The notes under the pieces are model-generated. The model searched no databases. It worked only from the letters and a program-made list of their open reading frames with translations, and was not told the origin of the DNA. Source: Trematomus loennbergii (Eukaryota > Chordata > Actinopteri > Perciformes > Nototheniidae). Taken from it: 64,000 nucleotides of DNA. The stretch spans positions 10,067,379 through 10,131,378 of the forward strand of contig JAAOOA010000006.1 in the NCBI GenBank assembly GCA_012861695.1. Direction: 5' to 3'. Position numbers and translations under genes: made by a program. Positions 1-15,000 of the stretch are shown here, piece by piece (within the stretch, counting starts at the first letter, position 1; the number at the start of each line of letters is the position of its first letter).

Positions 1-1688
1 AGCGTTCCAGTTTGTGACTGCGTTCACATCTGTGCGTCTGGGAAGATCAAATAAAGATGTAGTCGTTTTCAGATCTTGGTCCAGCTATGATCAGTGGTTT
101 GGGTCTGTATGATATATTCAATATTTAATAAGTTGTAGCATAAGCTGATACCAAATATATATACTGACTTTTCTTTTCAGCATTATGCACATTTCTCTAA
201 ACACATGCCAAGTTAAGTGTGTCCCAGCAGACTCCACTGAAGTTTATACTGCATCCTTAAACACACTTAAAAAAAATCATTGTTGTACATATTATAAATT
301 ATATTATTCACAAATGTATAGGGACACTAGATTGCTTAATTACTTACTTACATTAAGGTGAAGTCCATTCTATACATGTTTTTATAAGAGTGAAATCCAT
401 TATTGTAAACAAACAGACTATGTTTACCCGGCAAAAAATTGCGATATCTGTTTTAAATAACTTACCCTTTCAGTGTGCGTGGCTGAGCATATTTCAGTCT
501 AAAAAAAAGAGCAACGAATACATGAATCTTTAGTATTCAAAATAGGAATTGAGGGGTAAAAAGAGTCTTAAAACAAGATAGCAGTACAGAAACTACATAA
601 AGTATCAGTTAGTACACCAAAGTATTGTATTCAAGTATTGTTCCACAATAAGTACAATGTTGAGGTTTTTTAACTGAGTATTTTCATTTTGTGATACTTT
701 ACCCTTACTCCACTCCATTTTGACAATACTGTTATTTTCCTCTACTATTTATTAGACAGCTTTTGTTAGTTACTTTGATTACTACTATTTTTTTATTATT
801 AGTTCATACAAAATATAAATAAACTAGTAAAAATATACCTATTCATATAATTACAATTTCAAATATCCAGCAGCAGTAAACAATGTAATTCAAATATGCA
901 TGCCCTTTTCCAACTTTGATAGACATTGATGCAGCAATATTCATAATCAAGTAATTTCATATGATTCTAAAATGGGCCATTATAATGAACAATTCTTCAT
1001 GTTTGTATTTATATATACAGTCTATGATTTATATACATGTATATTTTGATGTCAATGGTGTTGTACCTTTACTTCACTAAGATTGTTAATGCACAACGTT
1101 TAATTATAAGAAAGTATTTTAACAATTTAGTAGAATGGGAGGGATGAAACCCTCTTTAATGGTCACACATGCAGAGCACACAGTGACATTTGTTCTCTGC
1201 ATTTAACCCATCCTAGTAGTAGGAGCAGTGTTGTTACTTTTACTTAAGTATAACATGTAGTAGGCCTACTCCGTTTACCACTGATAACAAAGACAGAGAA
1301 CAAGAACAACTCACTGAAAGAAACATTACCCAGTGGACCACATAAGAGATAAACCGTATACAACGTCATCTCATGGCGCTAACCCGTGTTTTCAAACTCC
1401 TGAGGGGCATGCAGGGACATCTTTAACTTGCTTACTGAGCTGGTGCTGCCCTTGTAAAACATTAACCAATAATAAATGTATCTGACGGAGTTGCAGAAAG
1501 CTTCTAGTGATACTTTGCTCTTACTGTTATGACCTAATACAGATTCATACCGTTTATTGTCTGTTCTGAGCAGTGGACATTTTGTAAATATTTAACAACA
1601 GGGTGAGCAGGCTAACCATATAGCCATAGAAACTGTAAAAAGATGGATGTGACTGTTTCTCCCTGTTAGTAAAAAGATAAATGCATTC
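1..1688. other. Intergenic DNA with old repeat fragments
   Basis: No coding exon was recognised. An AATAAA at 50-55 (plus strand) could be the poly(A) signal of a gene ending just left of the window. A TTTATT at 1553-1558 reads AATAAA on the minus strand, about 130 bases past the stop of the minus-strand gene at 1689, and is a plausible poly(A) signal for it. Stretches around 620-730 (AAGTAC / ACTTGAGTA-type words) and 1138-1215 (a run ending in CTGCATTTAACCCATCC) resemble repeat fragments common in teleost genomes; the family was not assigned. Confidence 0.4.
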
Positions 1689-4378
1689 TCACCCCGTTTG
1701 CATTTTTAGGTCTCGGATCCTCCAGGCGTCGCCGCTGTCCGGGCAAAGGCTCAAAGGTATTCGGAGCCTCTGCTCAAAAGATCTTTGAAAAAAGACAGGG
1801 ATTAAATTGACCAAATATATAATAAAGTAAGGAAAAAATTGGAATATTCAAAGTGTAACATTTCATTTATAAAGTGTTATATTATCTACAGCCAGCCCGG
1901 TTTATATGTCAAGTGTGAGTGGTAGATGTTTGTTTTGTTTGTTTTGTTAGCCGATTATACTCCTTTTCAACTAACTTGTCTCACAGCCAACTTACCTGTA
2001 GAGTGATTCATTATTCCCGAAGATATAGATGGCCCTGTAAACACACAGAGATACGAGTTAACAAACTGTACAAATGAATACAGTAGTTACCAGCTTTCAA
2101 CAAGAGAGGGCATAAAGTCCAGTACAGGGCAATAATTAAGCTCTTTTGTTGTTGTTGTTCTTTGACTATTCTGATGATCTTTTATTGCCTATTGTCGGTT
2201 TTGGAATTGCACATATTCTTCCATGTAGTGCTAAAACTAAATGCATTGTAGGATACCAGGAAAACCAAAAATCTAAGAATGCAGTTAAGAGGGTGAACCA
2301 CATTTACAGCTAAATTAAATACAATTTCAGTTCAAGCATATTGTCACTGAAAGGAAATTGTGTTTGCAGTTAAGTGACTAAACTATAACTGCAACAACAG
2401 AAAGGGAATCATTTGAATATAAGATATAAGACATGTTAAATGGAACAGATAAGTGTAATATAGCCTGTCAAAAAGGGGGCTTTTAGAAAGGGGAATTTTA
2501 GAAATGTGGCTTTGCAGATGTTAGCAAATATCTACCAATTGGTCGCTCGTTTTTAAAGAGGTTGAAGACCATACAAGTCCTGAACACAGCCAAATAAGGA
2601 TATACAGGCAGAGGTCTGCATTGCAGGTACACACACTGCCACACACCTTTTCAGGTTTTATAACTGATAATTGAGGGGGGGATCATTTTTAAGTATAAAC
2701 ATACTACTCATTGTGCCTTCAACTATAGCACAATATTGTACACAAGTTTTTAAAAAAACAATTATGTAATAAATTGGTCTAAGTAGTCCAACAAATGAAC
2801 CCTTCTGTCACACTCTGGCTCTTGGCAGCTATTTGACTGAACAAACGTACACTGTTTGCTCATCACTTTTCCTTATAACCTTGTAAATGAGCTAAAGAGT
2901 TCTCATGATCTAAGTTCTCATGAACCTTTGTGGGAAAAGTACTGCGGTGTGAATGCGCCGTAAACTCTTTTTGTTGAATCATCAACCGGTAGACAAGTTC
3001 CCCTTTATGATGTGAACAAGCCACCTGTTAGAAGACGGTGCTACTGTGTGAATTGTGAGAGGCAATTCACAACTAAAATCAATAAATGAATACACAAATG
3101 TCTTCTAAAAACTCAACATTGACACAGTAACACATAGTGGAACATCGCTTTTTTGTTTCGATCCAAATGCTTTTTTCTGTCATACTCAGTCCAGGCATAC
3201 AGGAACTGATCATAATACACACCGTCTTGTGACTGTCATGTCCTGCATGATGCTGTAACCTTGGTTTATTTGGTTTTTAATAAGACAGACATTTCAAATG
3301 GCAAGGGAGTTTCTAAAAAGATTAACAACGGTTCTGTCTAGTTAGCAACGACAGTGTGAAAGTAAGCCAGCATGAAGAATACCATAAACATAACACTAAA
3401 GCAGCTCTGAAATAAAAAATCTTCAATCTTCTTTTGAATCTTTAAAGTTTGTATTTATAAATGTGGGATTTTGATTGTTTTTCCTTGCTAAAATAAACTA
3501 AACTAGCACTTTTTTAAGGTAAACATATTCAGCTTCTAAATACGTCTTACTAAATATGTTTCTCTTAAGCACTAAATCGGTGAGTTGGATTACATTGGGT
3601 TAAAGATTATCATCGATGATTTAAAATAAATGCTTTTAAAGTGTGGTTCCGCAATATGTGTTTCATTTGAACAAAGTGCACTGGGAAAAATTAGGTGCCA
3701 TATTTTATTTTATTTTCCATTACAACACATCCTTGATTAGTGTGTGACCTTAACTAATTATTTATGTGAGTACAATCACTCCCATTTAACTGAGGGAAGA
3801 AATAATTAACTCAATGCTCTTTTATATGAATTGGACTATGAACAAATCAAGTCAAAACTATAATAAACGTCACATGATGTCATAACGTACCCTAAAGCTT
3901 GTTTTGTTCATTTCATTTGATGAAAAAGTTCTTCAATGTCATATTTAGCGTTTCAAGTTTGGTGTAAACTGTCAAATGACCAGTGTTTTACTTCCTTGCA
4001 TCAATGGAAGAGGATGGCTGCATCAAAGCTCTTATTTTTAACAAGTGTTACTTAGGACACAGAATGTATCAGTAGAAATCTTAACCATGAAAAAATAAGA
4101 ATCCTGCTAATGTAGCACAGTATTTAATGTATAGGATGAAACATTAGTTTTCACAAGTCATTTTGTGTTCAAAAGGTATTAAAAGCCTTATTTTGTAGAA
4201 TCGTACTATCCGTATCTATACAATATTATTTAAAAAAGGTAGATAAAAGTCTTACCCCAAAAAGATGAGACAGGCGACACTGACCAAAATATGGATCCTG
4301 GAAATATTGCGCCACATCTCAATCCTCTGCATAATATATGCACCACCATTAAACACCAGAGAAGCAATGCCACAGAGA
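1689..4378 (-). CDS. Last three coding exons of an unidentified small membrane protein
   Basis: I do not recognise this gene. Three minus-strand exons chain with matching phase and GT-AG borders: 4256-4378 (1+120+2 bases), 1996-2034 (1+36+2) and 1689-1782 (1+93, ending in TGA). Together they encode about 84 residues. The first exon encodes two hydrophobic stretches separated by a charged loop (MQRIEMWRNISRIH), so at least two membrane segments are likely. The tail is hydrophilic (NNESLYRSFEQRLR, then DAWRIRDLKMQTG and stop). The 5' exons were not found; they should lie to the right of 4,378, before the DDX21 promoter. A second frame through the first exon is also open but gives a less protein-like tail. 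The call rests on splice phase and hydrophobic pattern only. Confidence 0.45.
2035..4255. other. Intron-like AT-rich DNA
   Basis: This is the putative intron between the first two exons of the minus-strand membrane-protein gene. It is AT-rich. No further exon, RNA gene or complete mobile element was seen. Confidence 0.35.
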
Positions 4379-4460
4379 CTAAATTAAAGGAAGAGCACCT
4401 GAACACTTCACTTCTAGTTTAACGAAAACACAGGCAATGCATTAGGTATGCATGAAGAAA

Positions 4461-5925
<1,465 letters not shown>

Positions 5926-5929
5926 AACA

Positions 5930-6032
5930 CACTTCCTCGCAAGCGCGCGCCCGGCTTTGCGCGTTCCTTTCCATCCGCAAGCCCGAGGGTTAGCCTGTGT
6001 GTCCACGCTGAGCCGTTCCATCAGAAAGAGAA
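5930..6032 (+). promoter_or_regulatory. CpG-rich promoter and 5' leader of DDX21
   Basis: The sequence changes abruptly from AT-rich to GC-rich, with many CpG dinucleotides (GCGCGCGCCCGG at about 5944) just before the DDX21 start codon, and CpG richness continues into intron 1. No TATA box was seen. This is the usual look of a housekeeping-gene promoter. The transcription start was not mapped. Confidence 0.6.
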
Positions 6033-9000
6033 ATGCCGACAAAAATCATATTTGAGAGTGAAGATCAAGTCATGGAGGACGACGTGGACACTGTCGCGGA
6101 GGCTAAACCCATCAAGGTGAGCAGCAGGTGCCCTGTCGCCACGGACAGACTCAAATATCCACGTAGCTCGTGCGACTTCTTCTCCCGGCGCTCCATGTTG
6201 ACAACATGTGGCTCAACGTGCTAGCATCGGCTAGCTAGCTAGCTGTTAGCAAACCGACGTTCAGATCAGTTTAAGTAGCGTCACTAGCATTCACATGTTA
6301 TAAACAAACCACTGCGGTGTGATTTTATAAACTTAATGTAATCCACTGCTTCATTTGAACATGGGACGCTTCCTTAGCCTAGCTATAAGATCACATGTCA
6401 AGCCCATGTGCTGCAATGATCTATATATCAAGTGAATATATTTAGGGACAACGTGGAGGCCTTTAACACACTGCGCACATCTGTTTGGGTATCTGCGCTG
6501 TTGGCGCCACCTGATGACGTAATATTCAGCTGGGCTCGTCAGCTGTTAAGCTTACAAAACAACTTGCTCACAACTGTACAACTCTACCTTCAAGTTAATG
6601 ATCGCTGCTACTAATGATTATTTGTTTTATAACTACAGGCTATATATGCGTACATGTTTTAATTAAAACAAAAAACAGTTGCACCTTAAACCGACTCTTT
6701 ATTGTAGTCTGGCCTCAAAGTAATTGAGGTATATAATTTGAGTTAGCCCTTATAAATATTTCAGTCAATATTGTTTTAAGGAGTGGAAATGGTAAGTAAT
6801 GGATATTGCATTACTGTTATTTATTTAAAAACAACAAGGGAAGTTGGAAGCTTAGCTCACTTTACATTGTGTATAATACATTCTGTGGATGCCCCATTGT
6901 ACTCTTTATTTGAGACTAGCTCCCACAAAATGTACTGAAAGTGCACTTCAGAGGAGTGAAACAAGCGTTGGAGCTTTGATATCATCCGCCCATCGTTAAT
7001 TATACCATACATACCCACAATCAGAAGTTGTTTATCAGCAAAATTGCAATAGGATGAGAAAATGGCAAAGAGATTTGAAACAAACTGCCAATTTATTTCT
7101 GTCCTTGCGTTCATATAAGGCAGTGAATTTGTTTTAACTGAAACCTATTTATCTTCTATTGTTTCTGTTTATAATAAAAGAAGACCAAAGAGGGCAAGAA
7201 GCTGAAGAAGCAGCAGTTGGAGGACCAGGAAGAGCAGGAGGACCTCGACTGTGAACCTCCAGCACCAAAAAGAAAAAGAAAAAAGACAAGTTGGACCAAT
7301 CGATCGGACACGTAGTTGAAGACACAGGAATGAACGGCAACTGTGATGATGATGATGTTGAAACACCAAAAAAGATTAAGAAAAAAAAAAACCCTGAAGA
7401 AAGCACAGAGGTCAGTGCTGTTTGATTTAAATGTGCAGTTATATTTATGTTTCTAAACCAAAAAGAGTCTTTAAATAAATGGACAACAAACTGTTAAATA
7501 TCCACTTATTTGTTGAGAGGCACCTTGGATTAACTCATGGAAAACAGTGAATAGTTTATAAAGATAATACTCTGCCCCTCTTTATAAAACATTTGTTTTC
7601 ATGTTTATCTCTGTTTAGAAAAAAGAAAAGAAGCATAAGAAAGCAGAGGCAGTAACCAACGGACATTCCTCCCCCAACACCCCGTCCAGACGCCCATCCC
7701 GACACCGGCCCATTCCAGCGACGAGTCAGCCAGCGACAGCGAGAAAGACACGGTATGACTAGCCTCCTCTCAGTAGACGATGGAAGTTTGTATCGTTACT
7801 GTGTGCCACGTTGTATTTATGATAAGCGGAAAAGCTTGGGTTCTGTTGGTTAGTTCGGTAATATTATATTGGTGGATTTTAAAACATGCTGCCTTTCACT
7901 ACTTGGCATGTGTTAAAGCATTTAAAAGACCCAAAAATAAATTGAAACATGATTTATTAAATTGAATGTATGGATTAACTTGTGTATCTGTCCAGGGTTG
8001 ACACCGGAGCAGAAGGCAGGCGCCTTCTCCAACTTCAGGATCTCCCAAGTGACCATTGATAAACTAAAAGGTAAATAACGTATTTACATTTTTATTCCTC
8101 AGTGTACTGGTACATTTCCAAAATCCGACATGCTTATTGCTCTGCCCAAAAACTGCACCTTTTTTATAGTATTTTAATTTTGTCTAAACAATTTGCAAAA
8201 TAAATACCAGTTTTATAAAACACAGCAAACATTTTTCATCCTGTTATAACTCCCATTTACCCCAATTATATCTATTGAGTTGCAACTATCTTAATTAGAT
8301 ACCCTTTTTTTTTCTTTTATATGGATGTTCATTCAAAAGAATAAGATTTTCATTCAACATTTGGTGGTCACCATTTTCAAATGCTTTAACTCGTGTTAGA
8401 CGCTCTTTTCATGTACTTTGTCGTGCGAACTGAGCTTTGGAGCGGCTGGGATTGTTTAAGTTGTGCTAAATATCAAATTAACATGTCTCCTGCTTTTCTC
8501 CCTCTCTGTGACCTCTTTCTGTCCTTTCCTCAGCTCGGGGTGTCACCTACCTGTTTGACATTCAATCAAAGACATTTGATTCTGTCTTTGATGGAGAGGA
8601 CGTAATTGCCCAAGCCCGAACAGGAACAGGAAAGACTTTCTCGTTTGCCGTCCCTTTGGTGGAGAAGCTCCAGAGAGACCCAGTGGATACTGCCAGAGGC
8701 CGGGCTCCCAAGGTACAAACACTAGCACACCCATCACTAAACACCTCAACCAAGGCTATTTCATGTGTGTTTGTGTATAACTGAAACTCTTTTTTTGTCA
8801 CTCTGTAGGTCCTGGTGTTAACTCCAACCAGAGAGCTCGCTATCCAGGTTGCTAAGGACTTCAAAGACGTCACCAAGAGACTTTCTCTCACCTGTTTCTA
8901 TGGAGGCAGCTCGTACAATCCACAGAGTAAGTCTTGTTCATAAACTAATTAATTCGGAAAACCGACAGTCAAAAACATTAAATCAACTATTTATATACAT

Positions 9001-12000
9001 TTTCTTTATGTTTTAATGTTATAAAGAACTTTTGGCGTTACATTTTTTATTTGATAGACAATTGATAACTGTGCCTTGTAACCAGCAGCTCATCTCTTTG
9101 TTTGTTTTAGGGAGGTTTCTGGGTTGTCACATATCAAAATAATAATTTCTCCACTACTCTCTTCCCGTCTAGTTGAAGCAATACGTAATGGTATCGATAT
9201 TTTGATTGGCACCCCTGGTCGCATCAAAGACCATCTCCAGAACCAAAAACTGGACCTCTCCAAACTGAAACACGTTGTTCTCGATGAAGTGGACCAGATG
9301 TTGGACATGGGTTTTACTGAACAGGTTGAAGAAATTTTGTCTTCATCATATGAGAAAGGTAAAGTAAATCTGTGAATGTTTTACAATGAGTGTTAATATT
9401 CATGTATGTGTATAGGCCTCAACGATAAGGAAAAAACATATTACAATTATTTTTGAAAGATATTTTTTTTAATAACATTTAGTATAAAAACATTACTAAA
9501 TGTTTTTTATAACATTAGTAATCTTTATAAGATAACTTGCCTCCTGCAATTTGGTTTTTGCACTCGTCCATACTGTAATTTCTATTAAAAGCCTTATTAA
9601 TTATTCAGCCCTTGTGTATAAGGAGTGTTACAATTTGGATTTGTGTATCATATATGTTAAAGTAGATAACAAATTCATTAAAGTGTGATCATGTATGTAA
9701 AGTTAGTAAAAACCTGTGTGTGTGCTCCTCTCCAGACTCCCCCTCCAACCCCCAGACTCTTCTCTTTTCGGCCACCTGCCCCGCCTGGGTATACCAGGTT
9801 GCCAAGAAATACATGAGACCAGAATGCAAACATGTGGATCTGATCGGCAAGAGCACACAGAAAGCCGCCACAACTGTAGAGGTAAGTGTGTGAAGCAGGC
9901 TGAGGTGCAATATAACAAGCGGTAAAGCATCCTTAATTCTTGGGCTCAGTTCTTGTAAAGATGCTTGTAAGCAGAGATGGTCATTAATTAAAACAGTTAA
10001 TTATCTTTTTATCCATGAAAGTTCATTTGCAGATAAGATTGCTGTATTTCTTATCAACTCTTTTTTCACTCCTTTTTTCTTCCCGTGTCCTTTCCTCTGT
10101 AGCATCTGGCCATAGCGTGCCACTGGTCTCAGCGAGCAGCCGTGATCGCTGATGTGATCCAGGTTTACAGCGGCACCCATGGCAAAACCATCTTGTTCTG
10201 TGAGACAAAGAAAGATGCCAACGAATACTCCTTAGATGCATCCATCAAACAGGTAGACACAGGCACTGAAATGCTTATACGGTCCACAGAACAGTTTGTG
10301 AATAGTCAAATTCATTCAAAAACACTTCACCTCTTGTACAATGATCAGCTGGCATTTCATTAATTTGTTTACCAGTTTATCTGCCTACTGTTTATCACCT
10401 TACTACTTATATTTTTGAGTCTTTGATGTGTCAATTCAGCAATACCACTATGAATAAGCAAGCAAATGTGTAATGCTTCTTTTCTTATTTTATTTTGTTA
10501 TCAGAGTTGCCAGGCCCTCCACGGGGATATTCCTCAGAAACAGAGGGAGATCACGCTGAAGGGGTTCAGAAATGGCGTTTTTGAGGTTCTGGTTGCTACC
10601 AATGTTGCAGCCCGTGGATTGGACATCCCTGAAATCGACCTGGTGATCCAGTGTTCTCCACCCAAGGTGTGATATTTACAAGAGTTTCACAGCATATAAC
10701 ACATTTCTTGTTTTATTTACAATGATGTTTTAATTAATCATTTGAACTGAACACAAAAGGTACAACGTTTTAGGTGCAGATTTTGATCGATACTCTAAAA
10801 AAACATCAAAACATTCCCGAGTGCAGATTTTCAAGTTGATTCAAGATTCAAAGGTTTTATTGTCATATGCACAAAGTTACAGTGTAGAAATGACAATCAA
10901 ATTCTTCTGACCTGAGCTCCTCCAACAATGCAACATATAAAAAATAAAAAAATAAAATGTAGATTCCTTGACGCCTTAATGTTAACAACACACTTTCTTA
11001 TTAACGGTGTTGCATAAAATATGAGTCATTAACGGCTGCCTCCTTTACCAGTTCTGAAAGTGTTTCTGTCTCTGTGGTTGTTAGGATGTGGAGTCGTACA
11101 TCCACCGTTCAGGACGTACGGGCCGAGCGGGCATGACCGGAGTCTGCATCTGTTTCTACCAGAGGAAAGAGGAGGACCAGCTGCGCTACGTGGAAAACAA
11201 AGCAGTAAGTGTCATCTATGGGGGATGGACGTGTAACATAGAAGGAAGGGGGGATCAAAAGTAGAGAAGATGGAAAAGAAGGGATAGGTTTTTGTTATTA
11301 GAGAATCAAGCGTTGAGGAGGATGCTGCTGTTGAAAACAGTGTGCACATTTTATAGACAAAGATATTCAGATATTCTATGCAATCTGTGCGACTCTACTT
11401 CAGATTCTTAGATTAAGTATCAACCTTTTTTATTTTGTATTATTCCAGGGTATCACATTCAAAAGAGTCGGCGTTCCCACTGCCAACGATATCATCAAGT
11501 CATCAAGCAAGGATGCTGTCAAGTAAGTAATTCTAGTGTGAGAGCCCAGTGCAACCGTATACACATAGAAGTTTAAAACTTCTGTAATTGATTACTATTT
11601 GAAACTTTAGACTGTGCAAGCCATGACGTTGATTAATAATACAGACTTATATCAGGATTTGGGAAACTTACAATGCTTACATAGACTTTAAACAAATCTT
11701 AATTATTGGATAGTTCTAACTTTGTTTCTGTATTGTGTCCAGGCTTCTGGACTCGGTCCCAGTTACAGCCATCGGGTACTTCAAAGCGTCGGCGGAGAAG
11801 CTGATCGAGGAGAGAGGAGCCGTCGATGCGCTAGCTGCTGCTCTGGCTCACATTTCTGGAGCCACAAATCTAGAGCAGCGGTCACTGCTAAACTCTGATG
11901 CCGTAAGTTTGGTTTTCTTCTCACCTTAAACAACCTATACATCTAAAGATTTACCATGAAGTAAGGTAACAAATCTAGACCTGTTAACTGTATGACGGCA

Positions 12001-15000
12001 GCCACTGCTCGCATTGAAAACATTGCCAGACAACGCATTTGCGAAAAAGCAAGGGACGTGTTATTTACAATATCGTACAAGTAGATCTTTAAATTGACTT
12101 GTCCGATGGACAAGTGACGTTTTTCGCCCTTATTTCTTGACAAATTATTGATAAATTCAGCTTACAAAAGGCAGAACTAATTCGTAAATTGTCCGTGTCC
12201 GCCATTGTTGTAGTTTTGCTTGTCGATTCCTAAGGAAATGCATCTCACCGCTTTCTGTACTGTGGGCCGGGCGGGACGTGTAGCACATTGGCAGGCTTGG
12301 GAAGTGAAACTCGGTTCCGAGTAAGAACAAATAAGTTAATAACAATTGTCCGGTACCGGGATTAATAAGAGTTGTGAGGACAAGAGGCGGAGGCCGAGCC
12401 CCGCGGACCGCAGCTCTCTCTCCCTATGCTCCGTATCGTGTTGCCGTATCAGCTGATTCGCTGCCCGTTTAACAGCCTCCTCTTTGTCAAACTTTCTTAT
12501 GTTCTTTCTCTAACACGTAATGAAGGTTATTAAACGTTTTAGCTCCTATATTGTTAATATTGACCGCCATTTCCTTTATGAATTAAATCAGCCTCCCTGT
12601 CTGTGTCCTCGCGCTGTCCTCACATCCCCGGACCCCCAGACTCGGAGGAGCACAGGAATGTCAGTATTGTTTATGAAGCAGGGTATAGAAATACATTATT
12701 GAAATGAAAATACTATTTATTTACTTTTACAAACAGTGAGCAGCTGGGCAGCTGTAGCATGTTTATTGCAGGACATGTGTTGGACACACAGACTGTGTGG
12801 TTGGACTCTGTCTCACAGGCAGGTTGCAGTGTAACATCAGAGGAGACTGGGACAATTGTACATTCTCAAACTGCACCACTTAGAACTAACTAAACGATTA
12901 TTTTTATATAACTTTATTCAAGAACCGTAACAAAATTAAACAGTATGAAGTGATTTTTAAATAGGAATACAGATTTGACTTAATGTTTTCATAAATATAT
13001 TTTTCTCCCAGTTTGTCATGGGACTTATTTTTACCCTCTGAACGAACCAGAATCGAGAACCGAAAAGAAGCGGAATCGAAAAGCATAACCGGAATCGTTC
13101 AAATCCAAGCGATACCCATCCCTATGTGTGATGCAGTAAAATCTTACCGTAAAAACCGTGGGAAAATGAAAAATGTATTCGGACAAGTAAATTGCCAAAC
13201 TCACTTGTCCATGGACAAGTACTCTCTAAAAACTTTTTCTTGCACTGCTGTTAAGCCCCGAGCCTGTTTTCCAGGTCTCGGGCTCGAAAATGACATTCCC
13301 AGAACAAATGACCATAACTTCACTTCTAAAAGGGGAAAATTAATAATCTTTTTTCTCAAAGCAATGATAAACCTGTGAGTTGGATGTAGTAGAGTCACAA
13401 TCAATATAGATTTATTTTTATTTTAAAGTAAATTCAGATTGAACATAGTAAAAAAAATGTAAATTATTGTGTCCGTCCAAAAATAAAACATTACTTATAG
13501 TGAAAACCACCCTTGAATGATGGGATAGTAGACTAAAAGCTTTACGAATCCAAACTATAACATATAACAAGTACCCTGTATCAAGATTGATGCAAAACAA
13601 GTGACATTTGACCTTTTTACAGAGGTTTAGAAAAAACAACCCATTTCTGGGTCATTTGGGCGGATTTGACCTCTCTCTGGCCCCTCTTGGTCGATTTTGA
13701 TGATTGACATCTCTTTTTAACCGCTAGAGCCAATAGAATCCACATACACACGTTACCAGATAAGGAGTGAGAGTGACGCGTAGCCAAAACAGGAAGCTGT
13801 CCTACACTCTGGAAGCTATCATTAGCAGCTAATATGAAAACTCAGTTTTTGACATAAAAATTGAATTATGGATTATCAATAATTTTTTCAAAGTGACAGA
13901 CACATTGGATTAACCTATGGATTAACCTTCAGCAGCGTTGTTCTCGTTTTAATGCCATTGAACACAACTTTTGATCAGAATAACAGCAAAAGGTGAGCAT
14001 ATCTCCGTGTTTTGCTACTTAAAGCTACGTCGTGCGATGTCTGTATTGGCTTCCCCTGTCGCGAGTTCTGATCGCTCAGTGATGATAATTATTTCTAGAA
14101 TCTGTGGAATCTCAGCATGTTAGCTAAGCTAAGCTTGTTTGTGCAAAAATGGTTTATTTTAACATGGAACATGAAAATAAGGTCTGAAACATGTTGTGCC
14201 TATCTAAAACAAATCCAATAGTAGGCTTACTAAACTGTAAAAGTACTGCAGCATCTCTACCCAGCACAGGATTTCCTAAAACAGCAGGATGATTCAGACT
14301 GCAGCAGCTCTTTCACACTCCCATTACATGTTATTCCAGACTTAAAAATGTTGAGCTTGTCCTCAATTTAGAATCTGTCATGAATTATTTATGCTTTCTA
14401 AGTGCTGTCTAACCCCAATTGTTGTTTTTTCAGGGTTTCGCCACTATGCAGATGGTTTGTTCTCAGGAGATGCATAATCTCGGTTACGCCTGGAAAAGCA
14501 TCAAAGAACAGCTTGGGGAAAATTTCGAGCAACACGTACGAGGAATGACCTTCCTCAAAGGCAAATTGGTATGTAAACACACAAATATGTGGCTCATATA
14601 AGAATTAAAGACTGTATTTGTTGCGTACGTAATTTTAAATTCCGGATCACAATGTATGGAAGCTATTGAGAAATGTCAGATTTTCCGATGCTACCTCTAT
14701 ACAGTAAGTTCAAGGTTGAAGATGGAGGTTTGAAAAATCCCTGTACTAGGAAGAGTATGTTTTATGTGTCTTCAACATTTTATTCTCAGCATGTAAACAG
14801 AAACATATCTGTTATCAAAGAGTACATTTGTTAAAGATGTAACAATGCCTGTTGTTTGTCTCAAAAACACAATCTCACGTCTTTTATTTTGTTTATTACA
14901 GGGAGTTTGTTTGATATCCCAGCTGACAAAGTCAAGGAGATGCAGGTGAGAACAACTGTGAAATCTCCCCTCTGTTCATTATGCGCACTGGACTGTTTAT

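Noticed and set aside
14078..14190. C box GTGATGA with a later CTGA, as in a C/D snoRNA
   Set aside because: The spacing is too long and no terminal stem was found.
6033..14945. Calling DDX21 a pseudogene because of four frame breaks
   Set aside because: All breaks are one-base homopolymer losses, all splice sites and motifs are intact, and a neighbouring gene shows the same error type.
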